A DNA stretch of 46,530 bases, taken from NCBI GenBank assembly GCA_009780025.1, contig WRAV01000014.1, forward strand, positions 1-46,530, read 5' to 3'. Made by a program: the position numbers and the translations under genes. Below, piece by piece: positions 10,854 to 16,535 of this stretch. The notes below the pieces were generated by a model. The model did no database searches, was not told the DNA's origin, and saw only the letters and a program-made list of their open reading frames with translations. How positions within the stretch are numbered: the stretch's first letter is position 1; each line of letters begins with the position of its first letter. The DNA comes from Oscillospiraceae bacterium. Its GTDB lineage: Bacteria; Bacillota; Clostridia; Oscillospirales; Ruminococcaceae.

Positions 10854-11199
10854 AGTTTTGTACCTCCCCATAGCCGGACGGGATATTCTGGGAATATGCG
10901 ATACACTGCCTGGCCATTCCGGTAAGGCAAGGCGACTGCTCGGGGAGATTGAAAGCAAGCTCAAGCTCCTTGAATTTATGCCGCGCATGTGGCCGCCACT
11001 GCACGCAAAACCGGAATTCTGGCGGATGGACTTAGAGGACCACGAGCTCATCTACAAAGTTGATGACGCCCGGCGCAAGGTTATAGTTTACCGCGTTTTA
11101 GCGGTGGACGTCGGCGAGCAGCTGAGCGGTGGCGCAGGCTATGCCCATGCAGGCAAAAGCCTCCCGGCACTTGAGTTGATAGAGGCCGAAGGCGAGTAA
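10843..11199 (+). CDS. RelE/ParE-family toxin
   Basis: 118 residues. The core MKYEVLYLPIAGRDI at the N-terminus, KLKLLEFMPRMWPPL in the middle and FWRMDLEDHELIYKVDD, VIVYRVLA match the RelE/ParE fold. Family members either cleave mRNA on the ribosome or poison gyrase; the sequence does not decide which. Relatives usually end shortly after the last strand. This one carries about 25 more residues (GGAGYAHAGKSLPALELIE), an unusual tail. The ATG at 10843 overlaps the antitoxin frame. A hairpin terminator follows at 11221. The pairing with the antitoxin is inferred from the overlap. Confidence 0.8.
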   Translation: MKYEVLYLPIAGRDILGICDTLPGHSGKARRLLGEIESKLKLLEFMPRMWPPLHAKPEFWRMDLEDHELIYKVDDARRKVIVYRVLAVDVGEQLSGGAGYAHAGKSLPALELIEAEGE

Positions 11200-11220
11200 C
11201 AACATATAGCGAGAAAAATT

Positions 11221-11253
11221 AGCGGCAGTTGGGAAGCGTCCCAATCTGCCGCT
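11221..11253. terminator. Bidirectional terminator between toxin gene and yibE/F-like gene
   Basis: AGCGGCAG-TTGGGA (11221-11234) pairs with TCCCAA-CTGCCGCT (11239-11253, one bulged T). It is flanked by an A-rich stretch and TTTG and lies between convergent genes. Confidence 0.65.
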
Positions 11254-11272
11254 TTGTGCTGCTGTAAGCTGC

Positions 11273-12466
11273 CTACCAGCTGCTGTCGTAGTTGTTGCGG
11301 GAAGTTTTGTTGCCACCCGAGTAGAGCCAGCCGCAGATAGCTGAAGTCAACGGCACGGCCGAGAAAATCCCAAAACTGCCCACAAGTGCGCGCAAAATCT
11401 CCACGCTTATTATCTCTTGATTGAATATCTGTAAAAGCGAGGTGCCATGAGAGTAAAAGGTAATTAGCAGTATCAGCGAGAGCGAGCTGCCGATATACGC
11501 AAGAATCAAGGTGTTGAGCATGGTGCCCAGAATATCTTTGCCGATATTAAGCCCGGACTTGAAGATCTGTCCGAATCCGCCGCTCTCGCCGCCAGCAAGT
11601 TTTACCTCCCACAGGGAAGAGGCGATAGAGGTGGACACGTCCATGATAGCGCCCACCGCCCCGATAATCACGCCGGCAAAGACAATAGCGCTCAGGCTAA
11701 GCGGTTCCGCGAGGGGTAGCGAGTGCAAAAACTGCGAATCGTGGTCGATCACGCCGGTAAGGTTAAGTATAATGTCCATAAGTAGCATCAACAAAGCGGC
11801 GACGAACACCCCGCCAAGGCAGCCCAGAATAGCTGAGAGTGCTTTGTGGTTGGGACCGATGACAATAACCAAGCTTGAGATTACTATGTAAATGCTTACA
11901 AGAATCGCTACTAGGTGGATGCTATGCCCGTTAAGAATAGCGGGTACCAAAACCCAGAAAACTGCGAGGCAGGTAAAGCCAAGGGCAATGATTGAGTTAA
12001 GCCCCTTAAGCCGGCCCAATAGCACTATCAGTGCCAGCAGCACCGCACCTAAGGTTATAACATAGTTTATCCGCATGTAGTCCACAAAAGTGTAGAGGCC
12101 CAGCCCATGGTTGTAAGTAATCAGTATGCGATCCCCGGCCGCGACCTCCCGCTCTCTGACGGCCATGAGGTCGTCCAGGGGGTGCTCGGCCAACAGGATT
12201 TCGCCACGGCGCTCGCCGCGGGTTACCTGCGCGCTGAATATTACATCGACGCCGGTTATGGTAAAGCCTTCGGCTATCTCGTGTTGCCATTCGTCCCGCT
12301 CTATAATCTCGACCACGCGTGCTTGTAAGACAGCATCGGTTGCCGCGAAGTCGTCTTGGTAGATGGTGAGGTCAAGCCCCCGAGAGGCAAGCGCCCACCC
12401 CGCAAAGAGGAAGGCTGCCGCCAATGTCCAGGATATTATGCTGTGGCGAATGCCATGTGAATTCAT
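11273..12466 (-). CDS. YibE/F-family integral membrane protein
   Basis: 397 residues from the ATG at 12466, which has AAAGGAG 7 bp upstream; longer in-frame readings lack a site and cross the promoter. An N-terminal hydrophobic anchor (ISWTLAAAFLFAGWALA) leads to a soluble extracytoplasmic-looking domain (about 35-125, VEIIERDEWQHEIAEGF, GDRILITYNHGLG). About seven membrane segments follow, including IIGAVGAIMDVSTSIAS and FGQIFKSGLNIGKDILGTM blocks characteristic of YibE/F-like proteins. The family is proposed to be transport-related but has no proven substrate. It stands alone, convergent to the toxin gene. Confidence 0.85.
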   Translation of the reverse strand: MNSHGIRHSIISWTLAAAFLFAGWALASRGLDLTIYQDDFAATDAVLQARVVEIIERDEWQHEIAEGFTITGVDVIFSAQVTRGERRGEILLAEHPLDDLMAVREREVAAGDRILITYNHGLGLYTFVDYMRINYVITLGAVLLALIVLLGRLKGLNSIIALGFTCLAVFWVLVPAILNGHSIHLVAILVSIYIVISSLVIVIGPNHKALSAILGCLGGVFVAALLMLLMDIILNLTGVIDHDSQFLHSLPLAEPLSLSAIVFAGVIIGAVGAIMDVSTSIASSLWEVKLAGGESGGFGQIFKSGLNIGKDILGTMLNTLILAYIGSSLSLILLITFYSHGTSLLQIFNQEIISVEILRALVGSFGIFSAVPLTSAICGWLYSGGNKTSRNNYDSSW

Positions 12467-12504
12467 GATTTTGCTCCTTTGCGGGGGTAGTCTGGCTTTT
12501 ACAG

Positions 12505-12533
12505 AGAATACCATATAGCGGGCCGCAAAGCAA
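12505..12533 (-). promoter_or_regulatory. Promoter of the YibE/F gene
   Basis: Minus-strand TTGCTT (12533-12528), 17-bp spacer, TATTCT (12510-12505), 38 bp from the ATG at 12466. Confidence 0.5.
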
Positions 12534-12558
12534 ATGAGGGCTGGGGTGAGTAATATTA

Positions 12559-12587
12559 TTGCGAACCCTATCGATTCATGGTACAAT
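12559..12587 (+). promoter_or_regulatory. Promoter of nth
   Basis: TTGCGA (12559-12564), 17-bp spacer, TACAAT (12582-12587), 54 bp before the start codon. Divergent from the YibE/F promoter. Confidence 0.6.
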
Positions 12588-12641
12588 ATGGTCCTGCCGG
12601 AGAAATCTGGCTGTATGTAAACAATGAGAGGGGTCGTCGCC

Positions 12642-13280
12642 ATGACAAAAAAACAACGTGCCGCCGCTATTGTGCGCGCCCTTGAAATAGAGTATCCCGA
12701 GGCCATCTGCTCCCTCGAGCATGTAGAGCCTTACCGGCTGCTTATCGCTGTAAGGTTGGCTGCCCAGTGTACTGACGCCCGGGTAAATAAGGTGACGCCG
12801 ATACTCTTCGGGAAGTACCCAACTCTGGAAGCGTTAGCCGGTGCCGACGTTGCTGACGTGACCGAAATTGTCCGGCCATGCGGATTGGGCAACACAAAGG
12901 CCCGGGATATAGTGGAAATGTGCGCGCTGCTGATCACTCGCCACGGCGGCGTGGTGCCAGACGAGATGGAAGAGCTGCTGAAGCTGCCCGGGGTAGGCCG
13001 CAAAACCGCCAACCTGATTCTCGGGGACGTGTATGGCAAGCCGTCCGTGGTCTGCGACACCCACTGTATTCGCATTACAAACTTGATGGGTCTTTCGACC
13101 TCCAAAAACGCGCTGATAGTTGAGCGGCAGCTCCGAGAGATACTGGAGCCCGAAAAGTCAAACGACTTCTGCCACCGGCTTGTGCTGCATGGCCGCGCGG
13201 TCTGTAAAGCGCGCAACCCCGACTGTCCGGTCTGCTGTGCCAAAGACCTCTGCGACGCCGGCAAAAAAATCGAACGGTAG
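12642..13280 (+). CDS. nth: Endonuclease III (DNA glycosylase/AP lyase)
   Basis: Removes oxidised pyrimidines from DNA and nicks the abasic site. 212 residues, the normal length. The helix-hairpin-helix LPGVGRKTANLIL contains the catalytic lysine. The catalytic aspartate is in VCDTHCIR, where family members usually have VDTHV. The C-terminal [4Fe-4S] cluster motif Cx6Cx2Cx5C is intact (CKARNPDCPVCCAKDLC). The ATG at 12642 is preferred over the one at 12624 because GAGAGGGG sits between them, 8 bp before the former. It has its own promoter and no partner genes. Confidence 0.95.
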   Translation: MTKKQRAAAIVRALEIEYPEAICSLEHVEPYRLLIAVRLAAQCTDARVNKVTPILFGKYPTLEALAGADVADVTEIVRPCGLGNTKARDIVEMCALLITRHGGVVPDEMEELLKLPGVGRKTANLILGDVYGKPSVVCDTHCIRITNLMGLSTSKNALIVERQLREILEPEKSNDFCHRLVLHGRAVCKARNPDCPVCCAKDLCDAGKKIER

Positions 13281-13432
13281 GTGCGGGGTTCCGCCCCCGC
13301 CCGCGGCTGATGTAGATGAATACAAAAAATGATGCACCTTGCGTAGGAGGCGCATCAGAGTGCAGCTTCCCCACAAAGTGCATCAAACACCGCAAATGGT
13401 CGGGTATGGAAGCCCGACCCTACATATGTAGC
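13281..13432. repeat. Intergenic stretch with a GTAGGGT-type palindromic unit
   Basis: No gene. At 13398-13419, GGTCGGG and CCCGACC form a hairpin flanked by CTAC. Read on the minus strand it is a close copy of the unit at 39897-39950, GTAGGGTCGGG-TTCCAT-CGACC. Confidence 0.5.
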
Positions 13433-13921
13433 CTAATGCGGATCCGGTGGCAGCTGGTCGGTTAGGTCACTTAGTGGCCAGCCCTGAACTTCCTGTGCGC
13501 CTTCCGTCGGAAGAACCCGTGTCCACTCTCCCTGCCTGGCGATGGGTTCCAACTCGGGCTCCTTTTCAGTGGGCTCCTCTTCGACAGGTTCCTCCACGGC
13601 GGGTGTCTCAGGCTCTGGCAGATACTCGTCTTCGAAAGGCGGGCAATCGTCCATAATGGAAAAGCACTCTGGTGGGCACTGCTGCTCGATTGGCGGCTCG
13701 CACTCGGGCGGACACTCCTCGCCCGCGGCCGCAGCGTGGTCTTCTGCTGGTGGGATTTGTGTGTCTGGCGGAATCTCGGGCCGGCAGATTTCTTCGGTGG
13801 ACGGTTCACATTTTGGGCGACACTTCCACCCCGCGTGGAAAACTTTGCCGCAAACAGCGCAGCGGCGAACCCCCCGCCACTGTCCGAACTCGGCTTGGCA
13901 TGGATTGCAGTTACATCTCAT
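13433..13921 (-). CDS. Cys/Pro/Glu-rich small protein with N-terminal zinc-ribbon-like knuckles
   Basis: 162 residues from the ATG at 13921, with GGAGG 9 bp upstream. The first 45 residues have paired cysteines (CNCNPC, then CAVCGK, then CRPKCEP) that could bind one or two zinc ions. The middle repeats acidic Pro/Cys motifs (EECPPECEPPIEQQCPPEC). The last 70 residues are a Glu/Pro-rich tail without cysteines. No secretion signal was seen. I know no family for it. The opposite strand also has an open Gly/Ser-rich frame, but the ribosome-binding site and the ordered cysteine spacing favour this strand. It may be exclusive to close relatives. Confidence 0.55.
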   Translation of the reverse strand: MRCNCNPCQAEFGQWRGVRRCAVCGKVFHAGWKCRPKCEPSTEEICRPEIPPDTQIPPAEDHAAAAGEECPPECEPPIEQQCPPECFSIMDDCPPFEDEYLPEPETPAVEEPVEEEPTEKEPELEPIARQGEWTRVLPTEGAQEVQGWPLSDLTDQLPPDPH

Positions 13922-14014
13922 TGGCAAGCACCTCCTGGTGATATATTCTATGCGGTGTGCAAAAAAAAGTTACCGTTATTGCAGCAAAACGCAGCAAATG
14001 TCGCACTATATATT

Positions 14015-14080
14015 CAGAAGGGCATGTTTATTGTGATTAAATCGCCGCTTTGATGAGTTTTCATCAGGCGGATTTTTTTG
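14015..14080 (+). ncRNA. Candidate small RNA, unit 1 of a tandem array
   Basis: The unit starts with a promoter-like block (TTGCAGCAAA at 13979, CGCACTATATATTCAG at 14002-14017). It ends in a terminator-type hairpin: CGCC..TGATGA / TCATCA..GGCG (14043-14070), then seven Ts (14073-14079). The -10 match is poor. A 9-codon frame (ATG at 14024) ends inside the hairpin. Transcript limits are inferred. Confidence 0.35.
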
Positions 14081-14115
14081 CTGCAAAGCGCAGGTGGCAA
14101 AAATATTTCCAGGCA

Positions 14116-14144
14116 TTGCAGCAAACTGCCGTGAGCACTACACT
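14116..14144 (+). promoter_or_regulatory. Promoter-like block of candidate small RNA unit 2
   Basis: TTGCAG (14116-14121), 17-bp spacer, TACACT (14139-14144). It aligns with the blocks of units 1 and 3. Confidence 0.45.
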
Positions 14145-14150
14145 TATATA

Positions 14151-14218
14151 ACAGATGCGCGCCCTTGTGCAACATCAAACCGCCGCTTTAAGGGGATTTT
14201 CGCCGAGCGGCTTTTTTT
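14151..14218 (+). ncRNA. Candidate small RNA, unit 2 of a tandem array
   Basis: Homologous to unit 1: both have the run C-x-A-A-A-(C/T)-CGCCGCTTT before the hairpin. GCCGCT (14182-14187) pairs with AGCGGC (14206-14211), followed by seven Ts (14212-14218). Both then have a GCAAA..GCG tail. With its promoter block, a transcript of about 65-70 nt is predicted. Nothing coding with a ribosome-binding site was seen. Confidence 0.4.
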
Positions 14219-14274
14219 GTCGCAAAATGCGTTGCTGTGCCAATTTGTCACTGTATTGTAATAGCTAATCGGTT

Positions 14275-14350
14275 TTGGCTGCAATGCGCCGGATACACTA
14301 TTATAGAAGCGAAAAAAGCGGCCAATATATGTGAATATATGCTTTTATTT
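14275..14350 (+). promoter_or_regulatory. Unit 3 of the array: promoter-like block and hairpin ahead of murA
   Basis: TTGGCT (14275-14280), 18-bp spacer, TATTAT (14299-14304). It is embedded in GCAATGCGCCGGATACACTA, which aligns with unit 2. Downstream, AAAAGC..ATATAT and ATATATGCTTTT (about 14315-14347) form an imperfect hairpin. A further -10-like TATACT lies at 14365-14370. This region probably contains the murA promoter. Confidence 0.4.
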
Positions 14351-14546
14351 TAGGAAATATGTGTTATACTAATTAAAGTGACCGCAACATGATATGCTTT
14401 AATTCTTGGTGGGTAAAAGCCAATAGAGCGCTCAACCCCAAACGTCGCCGGCAGAAAGTCACCCACAACCGGAAGTTTTACATTAGTAAAAAAAACCGCG
14501 CCCACCGCGCGTTTACCACAAGTATACAGCAAAGGAAGATACCCCC

Positions 14547-15833
14547 TTGGAAAAATTCATTCTCAAAGGCGATACCCGCTTGGCGGGAGAAGTTGAAATC
14601 GGCGGGGCCAAGAACGCGGTTGTGGCCATTATTCCAGCCGCTATTTTGGCGCAGGGGCGTTGCGTTATTCACAATGTGCCCAACATAAGCGACGTGAGCA
14701 TACTCCTAAAAGTCCTTTCGGAGATGGGCGCAAGCGTAAACTTTCTCAGCAAAAACACGGTGGAGATCGACACCACCGACACGATAAACCCATACGTACC
14801 CTACGAGCTTGCCAGGCATTTGCGGGCGTCGTACTACTACCTCGGCGCGCTTATTGGCCGGTGTGGCAGAGCCAGTGTATCCATGCCGGGCGGGTGTTCT
14901 TTGGGTGTGCGCCCGATCGATCAGCATATCAAAGGGTTTGAGAGCCTGGGCGCCAGCGTGTCAATCGACCACGGTGTCATCAACACCGAGATTGCCGATA
15001 ATCTGGTGGGTTCTCATATCTACTTTGACGTGGTCTCGGTTGGGGCCACCATAAACGTTATGCTCGCTGCCGTGCGGGCAAAAGGCCTGACCATACTCGA
15101 AAATGTGGCAAAAGAGCCGCATATAGTCGACCTTGCAAACTTCCTCAACACTATGGGGGCCGACGTGCGCGGGGCCGGCACCGATGTCATAAAAATCCAC
15201 GGGGTGGACATTATGCGCGGGTGCGAGTACACTATCATCCCCGACCAGATAGAAGCCGGCACATATATGATCGCTGCGGCAGCCACCGGCGGCGACGTGC
15301 TGATCAAAAACGTGATTCCTAAGCACATGGAGTCTATTTCCAATAAACTGATAAGTGCCGGTGCAACCGTGGACGAGTACGACGACAGCATCCGGGTGCG
15401 CAGGCTAGGTTCGATTTTGCCCACACCGATAAAGACCATGTCTCACCCCGGCTTCCCGACCGATATGCAGCCACAGTTCACCGCAATGCTCACCCGCGCC
15501 GAGGGTACGAGCATGATAACCGAGGGCATCTGGGACAGCCGCTTCCGCTATGTAGATGAGCTCGCCAGGATGGGCGCGAATATCCAGGTAGACGGCAAGG
15601 TAGCTGTGGTGCAAGGCGTCGAGAAGCTCAAAGCTGCGCCGGTAAAAGCAAGCGATTTGCGTGCGGGTGCCGCCCTCATGATAGCCGCCCTCTGCGCCGA
15701 GGGCGAAACCGAGATTGAGGATATATACCACATAGAGCGCGGGTACGAGGACGTGGTGGATAAGTTCCGGTCGCTGGGCGCGGATATAAGGCGGATCGAT
15801 GTGCCGGATGTGGATATTCCAGCGGCGTTGTAA
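14547..15833 (+). CDS. murA: UDP-N-acetylglucosamine 1-carboxyvinyltransferase
   Basis: First committed step of peptidoglycan precursor synthesis: it transfers enolpyruvate from PEP to UDP-GlcNAc in the cytoplasm. 428 residues, full length. The N-terminal substrate loop GGAKNAVVAIIPAAIL is present. The catalytic, fosfomycin-reactive cysteine is Cys117 in MPGGCSLGVRPIDQH. The conserved PDQIEAGTYMIAAAATGG and FPTDMQPQFTAML blocks are intact. The start is TTG at 14547 with AAAGGAAG 8 bp upstream. A leader of about 170 nt separates it from the nearest promoter-like box and contains a possible stem (TTGGTGGGT near 14407 with ACCCACAA near 14461). A terminator follows directly. Confidence 0.97.
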   Translation: MEKFILKGDTRLAGEVEIGGAKNAVVAIIPAAILAQGRCVIHNVPNISDVSILLKVLSEMGASVNFLSKNTVEIDTTDTINPYVPYELARHLRASYYYLGALIGRCGRASVSMPGGCSLGVRPIDQHIKGFESLGASVSIDHGVINTEIADNLVGSHIYFDVVSVGATINVMLAAVRAKGLTILENVAKEPHIVDLANFLNTMGADVRGAGTDVIKIHGVDIMRGCEYTIIPDQIEAGTYMIAAAATGGDVLIKNVIPKHMESISNKLISAGATVDEYDDSIRVRRLGSILPTPIKTMSHPGFPTDMQPQFTAMLTRAEGTSMITEGIWDSRFRYVDELARMGANIQVDGKVAVVQGVEKLKAAPVKASDLRAGAALMIAALCAEGETEIEDIYHIERGYEDVVDKFRSLGADIRRIDVPDVDIPAAL

Positions 15834-15843
15834 CAGAGAATAG

Positions 15844-15872
15844 AAAAACGGGCGATGTATTCGCCCGTTTTT
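15844..15872. terminator. Bidirectional terminator between murA and mazF
   Basis: 12-bp perfect stem AAAAACGGGCGA / TCGCCCGTTTTT with a short loop. A-run and T-run make it competent in both directions. It starts 10 bp after the murA stop and touches the end of mazF on the other strand. Confidence 0.85.
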
Positions 15873-16205
15873 AGCGTTCACCATCAAAAATGGATGATAT
15901 AATATCAATCACCTGCCGGAGCAAATCCTTCGGAATCTTTTCGATAAATCTTGGGGTTCTTGCTTCGACGTCAATGGTTCTAATTTGTTCGCATATTACA
16001 AATCCGGTTGTTTTTGTCCGTTCATTTAGTGCGATCCTAGTGGGGAAGGGTTTGAGCGTGTTTGTTATAGGGCAAACAACAACAAACCCTGTTTTGATAT
16101 TATATAATTTCTGCTGACCACAAGAGCCGGACGATAACCGGATTGTTCATGTCCGTGTGTTGGCGAGAAGTCGAGAGCAACTATGTCTCCTTGCTCAAAG
16201 TTCAA
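15871..16205 (-). pseudogene. mazF: mazF toxin gene broken by a one-base deletion
   Basis: Reading the minus strand from a TTG at 16205 (overlapping the mazE stop, GGGAGGGAG just upstream) gives MNFEQGDIVALDFSPTHGHE, then SGYRPALVVSRNY: a clear MazF start. The frame then ends at a TAA at 16067-16065. In the next frame the protein continues without gaps: NIKTGFVVCPITNTLKPFP, through TTGFVICEQIRTIDVE, to a TAA at 15873-15871. One added base near 16100-16107 (within TATATAATAT) would restore a 111-residue MazF mRNA interferase with its Arg and Thr active-site region. The rest is well conserved, so the loss looks recent, or it is an assembly error. Confidence 0.85.
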
Positions 16206-16447
16206 ATTAGCTCCCTCCCTGCCAGGTCGACTTGTTCTCCCCAGCTATATGGTTCTGGAGGTTCTCCATCCCAATCTTCAAAAAGTTTTTCTATGGACAG
16301 GCGTTCCCGTGCCGGCCTGATGATAAGCATTTTATCTTTCGCGACAATCTCGACATCTTCACTGTCTGATAGACCAACGACCTCCAATAAAGCTCTGGGA
16401 ATCTGGACGCCATCGCTGTTCCCCCATCTAGTGATTTTAGCAATCAT
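16202..16447 (-). CDS. mazE: MazE-type (AbrB-fold) antitoxin
   Basis: 81 residues from the ATG at 16447 with GAGG 9 bp upstream. The N-terminal SpoVT/AbrB swapped-hairpin domain is evident: MIAKITRWGNSDGVQIPRAL followed by VGLSDSEDVEIVAKDKMLII. The acidic C-terminus (EDWDGEPPEPYSWGEQVDL) is the segment that wraps MazF in known complexes. Its stop overlaps the start of the frameshifted mazF by 4 bp. The antitoxin is intact while its toxin is broken. Base composition is more AT-rich than murA or spoIIE, consistent with acquisition. Confidence 0.88.
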   Translation of the reverse strand: MIAKITRWGNSDGVQIPRALLEVVGLSDSEDVEIVAKDKMLIIRPARERLSIEKLFEDWDGEPPEPYSWGEQVDLAGRELI

Positions 16448-16481
16448 GCCGGGTCGCCTCAATTCATTCAGTAACGCTATA

Positions 16482-16510
16482 AGTATACCACAACCTTAGG
16501 TACAGCACAA
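16482..16510 (-). promoter_or_regulatory. Promoter of mazEF
   Basis: Minus-strand TTGTGC (16510-16505), 17-bp spacer, TATACT (16487-16482), 34 bp before the mazE ATG. Confidence 0.5.
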
Positions 16511-16535
16511 TGCAAAAAACTGTCTGTTAGATTTG

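Noticed and set aside
13542-14036. Ser/Gly-rich protein on the plus strand
   Set aside because: Low-complexity mirror of the Cys/Pro/Glu-rich minus-strand gene; no ribosome-binding site.
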